Shown: positions 6,752-19,924, counted from the first letter of the stretch. The stretch is DNA of 64,000 nt from Bradyrhizobium zhengyangense (GCF_022012435.1 NZ_JAKLUA010000001.1:1-64000), one strand, 5' to 3'. Notes: generated by a model from the sequence alone, not told the origin. Translations and numbers: made by a program.

Positions 6752-7861
6752 CTAATCCATGGCCGCCCGTGCGTGGGCGAGCGCCTTCGCGGCCATGCCG
6801 AACGGTTGCCGAACATCTGGCTCCGCAGAAGGGACATCTAGCTCCACGCCCAGCACAGCGCGCGGGTCGGCGTCGGCGCGGTACTCCACCCACAGGCCAT
6901 CGTCCTGCATCCGCCGAACCAAAGCGCACTCCTGCCTCTCGGCCGTCAGCTTGTCAGCGCTGATCTGCGCCAGCTTCTCTGCCCGCGCCTTGACCGACAA
7001 AGCGGCTGCGTCGTCCGCGATGGCGTCAATCTCTTCTTCGAGGCGTGAGACCAGGGCGTCCCGGTGCAACCAAACGAATAACCCCACAGTGTCGATCACC
7101 TCAGCCATAGCATTGCCTGCGAGTTGATCGCCGGTCTTTGCCACTATCCCAGCGAGCCCCAGACGCTGTATCGCCAACGGCCAACCGATTTCGGCGTCGG
7201 CTTCGACCAGGGCGCTGACATCCACCGCACCTCGCTCTGCAAGCTGCTCGACCATTGCCCGCGCGCGTGCCTTGGCATGGGCGGCAGGATATGGAGCGGA
7301 GTTATTGCGGTGCTGATCGGCGGCCAACTCTCGCAGTCGGTGACGCAAACGGTCGAGCGCCCCTGCGATGCTTTCGTTACGCTTCGTGATCATCGCGATC
7401 TCGATCTCGGCGGCTTCTACGATCACTCTGCCGCTTGAGCGACCTTCTCTCAGCCAGCTTTCGACACTTGCGACCAATCTTGCAGCACTCTGCGCGCGAG
7501 CACGGCGAACCTCGATCAGCTCGCTCAGCCGCCTCATCTCACCGTCGATAGCGGCAAGCTTGCGTTGAACCTCGACCACGCTCGTGTGCTCGTCGTCCAG
7601 GCCCGACCCGCCTTGGCCGCGAGGGCGCTTCAATTCAGCAAGGCGGACGCTCAGCACATGCTTGTCGGCACGCAGCTCGTCAAGCTTATCCAGCAGCGGT
7701 CTCACAAGGTTTTGTAAATCCTCGCTCCGTTGCCGGAGCGAAAGCATCAGTGGGCGTCTTGACAGCGGCAGCAGCTCGACACCATCGACTGGTGGCGGCA
7801 AGCCGGGCATGACAGAGGGAATGCGATTGCTTGCGTCTAACGGTGCTGGCGTGAATGGCAT
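6752..7861 (-). CDS. Coiled-coil protein of the mobile element, function unknown
   Basis: 369 residues; ATG at 7861 with AGGAG upstream. Residues ~40-190 are predicted long helices with heptad-like spacing (LRQRSEDLQNLVRPLLDKLDEL, VQRKLAAIDGEMRRLSELIEV), followed by a second helical domain (VDVSALVEADAEIGWPLAIQ and WLHRDALVSRLEEEIDAIADD) and a Pro/Asp-rich end. It lies in the run between the initiator-like gene and the terminase-like gene. I do not recognise the family; structural, partitioning or regulatory roles are all possible. Confidence 0.6.
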   Translation of the reverse strand: MPFTPAPLDASNRIPSVMPGLPPPVDGVELLPLSRRPLMLSLRQRSEDLQNLVRPLLDKLDELRADKHVLSVRLAELKRPRGQGGSGLDDEHTSVVEVQRKLAAIDGEMRRLSELIEVRRARAQSAARLVASVESWLREGRSSGRVIVEAAEIEIAMITKRNESIAGALDRLRHRLRELAADQHRNNSAPYPAAHAKARARAMVEQLAERGAVDVSALVEADAEIGWPLAIQRLGLAGIVAKTGDQLAGNAMAEVIDTVGLFVWLHRDALVSRLEEEIDAIADDAAALSVKARAEKLAQISADKLTAERQECALVRRMQDDGLWVEYRADADPRAVLGVELDVPSAEPDVRQPFGMAAKALAHARAAMD

Positions 7862-7915
7862 GGTGGCCTTCTCCTATTTAGGTTGGTTCGCCGTCATCGT
7901 GGAGAACTCCGTTGC

Positions 7916-8302
7916 TCACAAATAGCCTCCCGACAAATTTTTCTTGGCAAGCGCACGACGCGACGTTGCCACCGAGATCGCGACGTCGCGCGTCCGCAAG
8001 ATGCGCCAGAAGAATTCACGTAAGCTTCCGCGATGACGTGCCGGACACCCCAGTTCGGCGGCGTCGCGTCGCCATCCGGTGGACCTGTAACGCCCGAATT
8101 CCTCCGCAAGCTTCGAGGCGGCCGCGAATTCGGACATCCCGGCGCAATGCCGCGCTGCCGCCCGACGAAGCAAGCAATCTCGCTCGGCAATGGCCTGCAG
8201 TGTCGTTGGCAATCGACGCCCAGGCCCGCGCAAGACGAGGACAACATCACCTTGCGCGACCGGCATCGCCCCGGCGAGATCGGTATCGTTGAGCGGCCTC
8301 AT
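7916..8302 (-). CDS. Hypothetical protein, mobile-element operon
   Basis: 128 residues. ATG at 8302 overlaps the upstream stop (ATGA), showing translational coupling. The start (MRPLNDTDLAGAMPVAQGDVVLVL) reads as strands and the middle (QAIAERDCLLRRAAARHCAGMSEF) as helices containing two Cys. The C-terminal part is very basic (RRALAKKNLSGGYL), suggesting nucleic-acid contact. No family recognised. Confidence 0.5.
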   Translation of the reverse strand: MRPLNDTDLAGAMPVAQGDVVLVLRGPGRRLPTTLQAIAERDCLLRRAAARHCAGMSEFAAASKLAEEFGRYRSTGWRRDAAELGCPARHRGSLREFFWRILRTRDVAISVATSRRALAKKNLSGGYL

Positions 8303-8715
8303 GATCCACCGGCCGGATCAAAGACGCCGTTGGGCACGATGCGGCGCAGAATGCGCACCGCCGCTAGTTCGATCTCGCAAAATGGAGCGTCATGCCAGCA
8401 TGCGACACAAATCGCAGAAGCAGAGGCCATCGTCGGCCTATCCGCGCCGCATGAGAAAAGAAAAGCCCCAAATGGCTGCTCCGATGAAAACGCGCAGCCG
8501 CAGATAATGCACTTAACTGACGATGGTCTGCGATAGACCTCACCGACTGCCTTGCGAAAGATGTCAACATGCGCGTGCCCGTCGAGCGGCGCGCCAGCCT
8601 CAATCAGCGTTGTATCGAGGGCTCGGCCAGCACGTCGCCTATACCGACCGATCTCGGCAGCCTCGCGACGGCGCACGGCGCGATTGGCGGCGGTCTGTTG
8701 CAGCGTTGCAATCAT
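8299..8715 (-). CDS. Hypothetical protein with possible zinc site
   Basis: 138 residues from ATG 8715, which overlaps the stop of the upstream initiator-like gene; a GTG at 8742 is an alternative. N-terminal helices are rich in Arg and Ala (MIATLQQTAANRAVRRREAA). A central VKCIICGCAF (C-x2-C) and a later ICVACWHDAPFC (C-x2-C...C) could bind zinc. Both ends overlap neighbours by 4 bases (ATGA), so the gene is part of one polycistronic unit. Family unknown. Confidence 0.5.
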   Translation of the reverse strand: MIATLQQTAANRAVRRREAAEIGRYRRRAGRALDTTLIEAGAPLDGHAHVDIFRKAVGEVYRRPSSVKCIICGCAFSSEQPFGAFLFSCGADRPTMASASAICVACWHDAPFCEIELAAVRILRRIVPNGVFDPAGGS

Positions 8716-9668
8716 GACGCGGTCTCCGGCATTGGCGGCCACGTGCTGCGCCGAAAGCCGTGCTGGATGGCGCCGAAGTCGAATGCCTCGATGTCACAGA
8801 AGCCACCGTCATCCTCTGCGCCGAATGCCTCGGACAGGTTGTCGCCCCAAACAGCTCGGTGCTCCAGGGCATGCTGCTGCGCGATCTCGCGAGCCTGCGC
8901 GATAATCTCGGATCGGCTACGAGGCGGCCGGTCGTCGCTGCCGGTCACACGGAGCCGCCAAGCGTCCTCGTCAAGGGGACCGTCATCGCAGCGGCGATCT
9001 GGACCGAGGTCATCGTGGTCGTCAGGCAAGGCGGGCCAGCGGTGTTTCGAGGTTTCGACCTCTGCTTCAACAACTAAGACCTTCTTCTTGGAAGCAGAGA
9101 TACTGTTAGGGTGTTCCCCCTTAGGTGTTAGGCCGCCGCTAGAGGCGGATCGCGACCCGCCGCTAGAGGCGGATTGCCCCCCCGACCGATCCGCCGCTGG
9201 GGGCGGATTACCCTCCACCCGTTTTGGGGATGCCAGAGACCTGCGTCCGTCCGTCCGGCTAGCCTTGGCGGCGTCGAGCAGCATCACCTGCTCGTCGGTG
9301 ATCGCGCCCAGGTTGCCGGTCAGCAGCCTGTAGATGTTGTGCGTTTTGCGAGATCGCCGGTCGAAGATGCGCTCTGAAGCGAGCCAGCCGATCTCACGGA
9401 GCAGCCTCAATGCTCGCTCGACCACGCGCACCGGCAGGCGGGTCTTGATACTGATCGTTTGAACGCTCGGCCAAGCCGTCCCCGTCTTCTCATTGACGTG
9501 GTTGATGATGCAGAACACCACCTTAAAGGCGGGGCCGGTGACGCGGCTGTCGGCGTTCAACGCCTTGAGCAGTTCGATGTTGTCCCCCGTGAAGGTGCGC
9601 TTTTTCTTCGCGTCGATTGCCGCCTCGGCGGTCTTGATGGTGTTCGATCCGGGTGCTACAGTTTTCAT
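8712..9668 (-). CDS. Winged-helix replication-initiator-like protein
   Basis: 318 residues, ATG at 9668. Residues ~45-115 form a helix-turn-helix of the type in phage replisome organisers and plasmid initiators (FKVVFCIINHVNEKTGTAWP, SVQTISIKTRLPVRVVERAL, RLLREIGWLASERIF). A disordered linker follows, rich in Ser and Gly with (Q/R)SASSGG repeats, then an acidic region and a C-terminal helical part (SEIIAQAREIAQQHALEHRA). The linker DNA carries three 18-base hairpin repeats (9133-9208). Gene layout parallels lambda O, which carries the origin inside its own coding sequence; the replication role is inference from the domain and this layout. Confidence 0.6.
   Translation of the reverse strand: MKTVAPGSNTIKTAEAAIDAKKKRTFTGDNIELLKALNADSRVTGPAFKVVFCIINHVNEKTGTAWPSVQTISIKTRLPVRVVERALRLLREIGWLASERIFDRRSRKTHNIYRLLTGNLGAITDEQVMLLDAAKASRTDGRRSLASPKRVEGNPPPAADRSGGQSASSGGSRSASSGGLTPKGEHPNSISASKKKVLVVEAEVETSKHRWPALPDDHDDLGPDRRCDDGPLDEDAWRLRVTGSDDRPPRSRSEIIAQAREIAQQHALEHRAVWGDNLSEAFGAEDDGGFCDIEAFDFGAIQHGFRRSTWPPMPETAS
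9133..9208. repeat. Three 18-base hairpin repeats inside the initiator-like gene
   Basis: CCGCCGCTAGAGGCGGAT occurs at 9133-9150 and 9157-9174, and with two changes (GCTGGGG) at 9191-9208. Each copy contains a CCGCC/GGCGG inverted repeat. Copies 1 and 2 are read in one frame (SASSGG) but copy 3 is in a different frame (NPPPAAD), so the conserved thing is the DNA, not the peptide. This fits protein-binding iterons. Confidence 0.65.
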
Positions 9669-9753
9669 AACGGCGGTTTCCTAGAGCTGTCGTCGTTGAT
9701 TTGCGGATCACGCCCTCCCGCCCGGACGGTTTGATCCTGGGTTTGCCAATAAG

Positions 9754-9787
9754 CGCCGTCAGATCGGGACTGATCTGACGGCGTTTT
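9754..9787 (+). terminator. Strong 12-bp hairpin followed by TTTT
   Basis: CGCCGTCAGATC (9754-9765) and GATCTGACGGCG (9772-9783) form a perfect 12-bp stem with a 6-base loop, followed by TTTTGATTTT on the plus strand. It looks like an intrinsic terminator for plus-strand transcription, yet no plus-strand gene lies just upstream. It overlaps the 3' end of the minus-strand gene at 9759. It could block antisense transcription into the tRNA side. Confidence 0.55.
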
Positions 9788-10013
9788 GATTTTCAGGGAG
9801 GAGCGCGTGGTCTTGCTGTGGCGGCCTCAGCCTCGACAAAGCCGCAGAGGGAAACGGCCCGACCGCCACCTCGTCGGACAGCCCGATCTGAAACAGGCTA
9901 TCGATCTCACGGTGCACGATCTCGGCAATATCGACCGGCAGGCGGTCACGGTCGGTGAGGCTGGGCCGGTGGTGAACGTCGTTGTGACGGATGATGGAAG
10001 GCGCGCTCATCAT
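9759..10013 (-). CDS. Small protein at the tRNA-proximal end of the island
   Basis: 84 residues; ATG at 10013 with a strong GGAGG 7 bases upstream. The sequence starts MMSAPSIIRHNDVHHRPSL and continues with LPVDIAEIVHREIDSLFQIGL, an amphipathic helix. Not recognised. It lies 35 bases from the encoded CCA end of tRNA-Val and heads the minus-strand run of mobile-element genes, a position often taken by small regulators in islands (inference). The last codons run into the 9754-9783 hairpin. Confidence 0.5.
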   Translation of the reverse strand: MMSAPSIIRHNDVHHRPSLTDRDRLPVDIAEIVHREIDSLFQIGLSDEVAVGPFPSAALSRLRPPQQDHALLPENQNAVRSVPI

Positions 10014-10047
10014 GGCGCAGCCTCCGGAAGAGGTGATCGGAGAGAAA

Positions 10048-10122
10048 TGGTGGGCGGTGAGAGGATCGAACTCCCGACCAGATGCGTGTAAAGCACCTGC
10101 TCTACCGCTGAGCTAACCGCCC
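10048..10122 (-). tRNA. tRNA-Val (anticodon TAC)
   Basis: On the minus strand the gene starts GGGCGGTTAGCTCAGCGG and ends with ACCGCCCA plus encoded CCA (10050-10048). Acceptor stem GGGCGGT/ACCGCCC is perfect. D-arm GCTC/GAGC, anticodon stem GGTGC/GCATC with loop TTTACAC (anticodon TAC, Val) and T-arm with GTTCGAT are all present. Its 3' end faces the mobile-element genes, the usual side for integrase-mediated insertion. Confidence 0.95.
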
Positions 10123-10194
10123 ACGGGGTATGTGTTGCCGTTTCTGTTGCGCTAGGCGTCAGCGGCGGCAAAAGTGCTTTATAAAGAACCACTT

Positions 10195-10252
10195 GGGCGG
10201 CAAGAGCATCCCGGTGTAAACGAGATGCTCTAACCAGCTGAGCTAACCGCCC
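10195..10252 (-). pseudogene. tRNA-Val(TAC)-like sequence lacking the T-arm
   Basis: Read on the minus strand, the first 40 or so bases match a standard alphaproteobacterial tRNA-Val: GGGCGGTTAGCTCAGCTGG, then a D-arm close and an anticodon loop TTTACAC. The anticodon stem is extended into an 11-bp hairpin (AGAGCATCTCG with CGGGATGCTCT). The sequence then goes directly to TTGCCGCCC, which still pairs with the acceptor 5' strand. The variable loop and T-arm are absent. About 58 nt in all, so probably a deletion-derived relic rather than a working tRNA. Confidence 0.7.
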
Positions 10253-10470
10253 CTCGGCGCCTCTTTAGCCCTCCGGCGGGTGTTGGAGCAAGGGGGGCTA
10301 TGGTGAACAGACCGGCCAGCGCGGCCTTATTCGGCCGAGCGGTTTCCTCCGAAACCGTCCTTCCTCCGCGACTACGCGCTGATTTCCGCGATGAGGCTGG
10401 ACGTTGCCGGGAACTCCGGCGACACTCCGGCCTTATTCGATATTGTTCCCAACCCTTATTGCGCCGTTCG

Positions 10471-11895
10471 ATGCTGCGTATCGATGGTGATATTGCGCAG
10501 AACTATTGTCCGCCGGCGCCGCAGCCGCCGGAGGCGCGGTTGCGGCTGTTCAGGCTGCTCGCGACGCTGAAGCGCAATCCTCTGGAATGCTGGAGTGCGG
10601 AGTTCTTTCGCGAGCCCATCGCCAGGGTAGGACTGCCCTTTACCGACGCCTTTCTGGTGCACGATCCCGCTGCCATCAGGCACGTGCTGGTCGACAATGC
10701 CGATAACTACCGCAAGGACCCAATTCAGCGCCGCATTCTGGCGAGCGGTCTTGCGGATGGGCTGTTGAGCGTAGAGGACGCGCGCTGGGAAACGCAGCGG
10801 CGCATGCTCGCGCCGCTGTTTGCCCGACGCGCGGTGGCGGCGTTCACGGAAGCGATCCTCACAGCCGTCGACCGGTTGACGGCGCGTTGGCGCAGCCGGG
10901 TCCCCGGGGCGGCCTTCGACGTCGCGGCCGAGATGGCGCTGCTCACGCTTGACGTGCTCGCACTCACGATCTTCTCGGATGGCATCGCGGGCGATTACGA
11001 CGAATTCCGCAGTGCGATGAATGCCTATTTTGCGGTGATCGGACGGATTGGCGCGCTTGACCTGCTCGGTGTGCCGCAATCAGTGCCGCGCCCCGGACGA
11101 GCCCGGCTGCGGCGGACCCTGGACTATTTCGAAGGCATCATCGACCGCATCATCGATACGCGTCGGCGCGTGCTTGCCGGCTTGCCGGCCGGGGAGGGGC
11201 CATCCGATCTCCTCACGCCGCTGCTGCGTGCACTCGATCCCTCGACCGGTCAATCACTGTCGCTTGCCGAGGTGCGCTCCAACATTCTCACCTTCCTGTC
11301 GGCAGGTCACGAGACGACCGCGAACGCGCTGAGCTGGTCGATCTTCCTGCTGTCGCAGTCGCCCGACTGGCGCTACCGCGTGCGGGAGGAGGCGGCGCGC
11401 GAACTCGCTGGACCCGTGGAAGGCCTCACCGACCGGCTGGTTGTGACCAGGGCGGTGGTCGAGGAGGCGCTGCGGCTTTATCCGCCGATCGCCGCATTGA
11501 GCCGGATGACAAAGGACGCCGACACGCTGGGTGGCGTCGCGGTGAAGCCTCGTTCGCTGATCGTCATTGCGCCCTATGTGTTGCACCGGCATCTCCTGCT
11601 GTGGGAGCAACCCAATGCGTTCGATCCAGCGCGCTTCATGCCGGCGCGCCGCGGCACGATCGGACGGTTTGCATATCTGCCCTTCGGCATCGGTCCGCGC
11701 ATCTGCATCGGCGCCTCGTTCGCGTTGCAGGAGGCGACGATCGCGCTTGCCGCACTCATGCAGCGCTTCGACATCATGCTCTCGCCGGATGCCAAAGTTT
11801 GGCCCTTGCAGAAAATTACGCTAAGGCCGGAGAGCGGCTTGCCGATGCGCGTAACCCCACGCGATTGCGGGGAGCGGCCGGTCTTACATGAATGA
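10471..11895 (+). CDS. Cytochrome P450
   Basis: 474 residues from ATG 10471 (MLRIDGDIAQNYCPPAPQPP). The open frame extends up to 10300, but the extra 57 residues look non-coding. Diagnostic P450 motifs: I-helix oxygen-binding AGHETT, K-helix ExxR in EEALRLYPP, and heme-binding FGIGPRICIG with the thiolate Cys. It would be a soluble monooxygenase needing separate ferredoxin or flavodoxin partners, none of which lies nearby. Substrate unknown; the I-helix and PERF-like DPARFMP region resemble class I bacterial P450s of fatty-acid or terpenoid type. A SAM methyltransferase gene follows after 15 bases and may be cotranscribed. Confidence 0.9.
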   Translation: MLRIDGDIAQNYCPPAPQPPEARLRLFRLLATLKRNPLECWSAEFFREPIARVGLPFTDAFLVHDPAAIRHVLVDNADNYRKDPIQRRILASGLADGLLSVEDARWETQRRMLAPLFARRAVAAFTEAILTAVDRLTARWRSRVPGAAFDVAAEMALLTLDVLALTIFSDGIAGDYDEFRSAMNAYFAVIGRIGALDLLGVPQSVPRPGRARLRRTLDYFEGIIDRIIDTRRRVLAGLPAGEGPSDLLTPLLRALDPSTGQSLSLAEVRSNILTFLSAGHETTANALSWSIFLLSQSPDWRYRVREEAARELAGPVEGLTDRLVVTRAVVEEALRLYPPIAALSRMTKDADTLGGVAVKPRSLIVIAPYVLHRHLLLWEQPNAFDPARFMPARRGTIGRFAYLPFGIGPRICIGASFALQEATIALAALMQRFDIMLSPDAKVWPLQKITLRPESGLPMRVTPRDCGERPVLHE

Positions 11896-11910
11896 AGAAT
11901 AGAGGGACTG

Positions 11911-12771
11911 ATGGAATCGCCCACCGGACACGAGAAAAACGCCGACCAGATCGCCTATTGGAACGGGCCCAGCGGGCAGCGCTGGGCCGATCGCCATGCG
12001 GCACAGGAGACCATCCTCGGGCCGATCGCGGAGGTCCTGATCGACCGCGCCAGGCCCAGGCCGGGCGAGCGCGTTCTCGACGTCGGCTGCGGCTCGGGTG
12101 CGACCACCTTTGCTTTCGCGAAGGCCGTTGCGCCCGATGGCTTCGCCCTCGGCCTCGATGTGTCCGAGCCGATGCTGTCGCAGGCGAGAGCGTTTGCGCC
12201 AAAGGGGCTGCCGGTCGATTTCGTGCTGGCGGATGCGACGGTGTATCCCTTTGAGCCGGCGAGCTTGGATCTGCTCGCCTCACGCTTCGGCGTGATGTTC
12301 TTTGCCGATCCGATTGCGTCCTTCACCAATCTTCGCCGCGCGCTAAAGCCGACGGGACGACTTGCGTTCGTCTGCTGGCGCGAGCCGAAGGAAAATCCGT
12401 GGATGATGGCGCCGCTGATGGCGGTCTACAAGCACGTGCCGAAGATGCCGCCGGTCGGGCCGGAGGAGCCGGGCCCGTTCGCGTTTGCTTCCGAGGAGCG
12501 CGTGATGCGCATTCTGAAGGGCGCGGGCTTCGTCGACGTGGCGATGGAGCCGCATAATCTGCCGATGGACATCGCCATCGGCGGCGGGCTCGACGCTGCC
12601 GTCGACGGCTCCTTGCAGATCGGCCCCGCCAGCCGTGCGCTGCAGGGCCATTCGCCGGAGACGGTCGCTGCGGCCAAGGCGTCGATCCGCGAGACGCTCG
12701 CGCCGTTCGTGAAGGGGCAGAACGTGGCGCTGCAGGGCGCGATCTGGATCGTGACGGCGAGGGCGGGGTAG
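11911..12771 (+). CDS. Class I SAM-dependent methyltransferase
   Basis: 286 residues. Motif I VLDVGCGSGATTFAFA (residues ~51-66), motif II GLDVSEPMLSQAR, then LPVDFVLADATVYPF and the substrate-side region RFGVMFFADPIASFTNLRRAL are typical of UbiE/Methyltransf_11-type enzymes. The C-terminal half (ALQGHSPETVAAAKASIRE) is a variable lid. The substrate cannot be deduced. It starts 15 bases after the P450 gene, so the two may act on the same small molecule. A repeat element follows at 12791. Confidence 0.85.
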   Translation: MESPTGHEKNADQIAYWNGPSGQRWADRHAAQETILGPIAEVLIDRARPRPGERVLDVGCGSGATTFAFAKAVAPDGFALGLDVSEPMLSQARAFAPKGLPVDFVLADATVYPFEPASLDLLASRFGVMFFADPIASFTNLRRALKPTGRLAFVCWREPKENPWMMAPLMAVYKHVPKMPPVGPEEPGPFAFASEERVMRILKGAGFVDVAMEPHNLPMDIAIGGGLDAAVDGSLQIGPASRALQGHSPETVAAAKASIRETLAPFVKGQNVALQGAIWIVTARAG

Positions 12772-12790
12772 ACGACCGCCGCTCTCTCCA

Positions 12791-12909
12791 CCGTCATTGC
12801 GAGGAGCTCGCGACAAAATTGCTTTGCAATTTTGCGCTGATGCGACGAAGCAATCCAGACTGCCTCCGCTGAGGGATTCTGGATTGCTTCGCTGCGCTCG
12901 CAATGACGG
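12791..12909. repeat. Composite extragenic palindromic repeat
   Basis: The ends CCGTCATTGCGAGGAGC and the matching CGCTCGCAATGACGG are inverted. Inside are GACGAAGCAATCCAG and its inverse CTGGATTGCTTCG. A further perfect palindrome, CAAAATTGC-TTT-GCAATTTTG (12814-12834), is inserted in the left arm. I recognise the CATTGCGAGGAGC...GAAGCAATCCAG family as a dispersed element in Bradyrhizobium and Rhodopseudomonas genomes (from memory). It sits between the convergent methyltransferase and CDF genes, where it could also help terminate transcription. Confidence 0.85.
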
Positions 12910-12931
12910 TATTGATGAAGCGGAGCCTCCC

Positions 12932-18089
<5,158 letters not shown>

Positions 18090-18093
<4 letters not shown>

Positions 18094-19364
18094 CGCGCGC
18101 TCTCCCGGGCCAGCGCAAAGGGATTGCCGACGAGGCCTTCAATTGTGGCGACGCCGGCGTGGAAGTTCTGCAGGGCTTCCTGCTCGCGCAGCCGCGCCTG
18201 TGTCACGCTCGCCTGGGCGTCGAGCACCTCGAGCAGGGTGAAGCGGCCCTGGCCGTAGCCTTGCGAGATCGCATCCGCCGCTTCCGTCGCCTTGGGGATG
18301 GCGGTCTCGCGCAGCACCGAGAGCTCGCGCAGCGAGCCCTGCAGTGAGTCATAGGCGCGCCCGGCGATCACGATCAGCGTGTTGCGGTTGGCCTCGCGTT
18401 CGGCTTTCGTCTTGGCGAGACTTTCCTGGGCCGAGAGGACGTTGCCCTGGTTCTGGTCGAACACAGGGATCGGCACCGAGACGGTGAGACGCACCGCGTC
18501 GTCATTGGTTTCGTTGAAATGGCGCCAGCCGGCGGCGATCCGCACGTCAGGATAGGGTTTGAGCCGCGCCATCAGCAGCTCGGCATTGCGCTGCGCATAG
18601 ACGGCGGTCCAGCGCACCAGCTGCGGATTGGCATCGATGGCCGCGACCACCGACTGAAAGGTCGGCGGCCGTCCCGTGGTGTCGAGCCGGCCGGAGACCT
18701 CGCCGAATTTCGCCATGGGATCGCCCATCAGCACGGCCAGCTCGCGCCGGGCGCTTGCCAACGTTGCCTTGAAGCGCTCGCGGTCGGCTTTCACCAGCGC
18801 GGAGGCGACCTCGGCGCGGCCGGTCTCGGCCGGCGAGGAGGCGCCGGCCTCCACGCGGCGGTGCAGCAGCGGCGTCAGCCTGTCGATCGCCGCAATCTGC
18901 TCGTCGAGGATCTGGATGCGCCGCTGTGCGCCGAGCACGCTGAGGAACGCGATCGCGGTCTCCGACAGCACCTCCAGCCTGATCGCCTTGCGCTGGATCG
19001 TGGCGATCTCCATGCCGGCCGCTCCGGCCGCGATCCGCGCTTCGCGCTTGCCTGATAGCTCAAAGGCCTGGCTGATCTGGAGCGTGGTCTCGGCCGATTT
19101 GGTGCCGCGATAGACGCCCGACCCGAACGAATTATCCTGCTCGTAGGATAGTTCCGGATTGAGCAGGGCACCGGCCTGGATGCGCTGGCCCGTGGCGATG
19201 CCGACATCGCGCTCCGCCGCGGTCAGGCGCGGGCTCGCGGCCAGCGCGCGCGACAGTGCGGCGCGCATGGTCAGGGTCTGGGCCTGCGCTCGTTGCGCCA
19301 GCCAGGGGCTGATAAGCATAGCCATCGCGCACGCAAGGCGCGCGGCCGTCCGTCTGCAAGACAT
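18090..19364 (-). CDS. czcC: CzcC-type outer-membrane efflux channel
   Basis: 424 residues of the TolC/OEP family. A signal peptide (MSCRRTAARLACAMAMLISP...AQA) precedes two duplicated α-helical hairpin repeats with the usual A-L-x-R-A-L-A-A-S-P-R-L opening (residues ~36-50) and the equatorial LVRWTAVYAQRNAELLMARLKP segment. It supplies the outer-membrane exit for CzcBA. Its ATG at 19364 is 59 bases after the upstream CzcI-like gene, and its end overlaps czcB by 4 bases. Confidence 0.9.
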
Positions 19365-19423
19365 GAAGGTGACCTGTGAACGAGAGCATCATTGGCGCCG
19401 CAGCGCCCGGCTGATCAGTTCAG

Positions 19424-19849
19424 TCAGGACTTGGGGGGCGGGGAGACCGTATCGGGCGCAATTCCGATCAGCGCAGGCACGCGCTGCTGAACCGGCGCTG
19501 CCATCAGGTCTGTCGCGGCGCCGGATTGCAGCGGCTGCACGACAGCGACGGAGAAGCAGCCGTGGCAGTGATGGCCTGCCAGCGCCTTGTGATCGCCGTG
19601 GCCGTCAAAACCGCTGTCGAGGAGCGATGCGATCTCCGATCCGCCCGAAGGGCTGGTGACATCGATGTCGTGCGCGCCATGGAGCACGCCCGCAAGCAGG
19701 TAGACGGTCGCCACCACGATAGCCACCAACCCACGCCAGTTGCGCGGGGAGCAAAAGCTGGAGATGCGGCGGGTCGTGGTCACTGTGGCGCTCGGTTCCT
19801 GATCTGCCTCCGGTAGCACGGCGGCCGGAACAGTGTCGACCCGCAACAT
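19424..19849 (-). CDS. CzcI-like His/Cys-rich protein at head of the metal operon
   Basis: 141 residues from ATG 19849; an in-frame ATG at 19945 would run through a terminator hairpin and is rejected. A single membrane span (LVAIVVATVYLLAGVLHG) is followed by a His/Cys-rich region (GHGDHKALAGHHCHGCFSVA) with several potential metal ligands, and a Pro-rich end. Position directly upstream of czcCBA and the HHCHGC motif resemble CzcI-type accessory proteins, which are thought to modulate metal resistance. The role is inferred from context. Confidence 0.6.
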   Translation of the reverse strand: MLRVDTVPAAVLPEADQEPSATVTTTRRISSFCSPRNWRGLVAIVVATVYLLAGVLHGAHDIDVTSPSGGSEIASLLDSGFDGHGDHKALAGHHCHGCFSVAVVQPLQSGAATDLMAAPVQQRVPALIGIAPDTVSPPPKS

Positions 19850-19889
19850 TGTTACGTGTGGGGAACCTGATGTCGCGAGCGCCCGAACG

Positions 19890-19924
19890 AAAAGGCCCCA
19901 GCCCGGGGCTGACCGGCTGAGGCC
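19890..19924 (-). terminator. Terminator-like hairpin in the leader of the metal-efflux operon
   Basis: On the minus strand GGCCTCAGCC (19924-19915) pairs with GGCTGGGGCC (19903-19894), a 10-bp stem with one G-U pair, followed by TTTTCG. It lies 40 bases upstream of the ATG of the CzcI-like gene. It may end a small RNA or act as an attenuator in the operon leader. Further upstream is a short inverted repeat, GAGAC...GTCTC, on the minus strand. Confidence 0.6.

Noticed and set aside
9121..9210. The hairpin repeats in the initiator-like gene as a CRISPR array
   Set aside because: Only three units, spacers of 6 and 16 bases, inside a coding region and with no cas genes.
10300..10470. Upstream extension of the cytochrome P450 from ATG 10300
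   Set aside because: The extra 57 residues are Arg-rich without P450 features and would make the protein unusually long; ATG 10471 fits the family N-terminus better, although neither start has a clear ribosome binding site.
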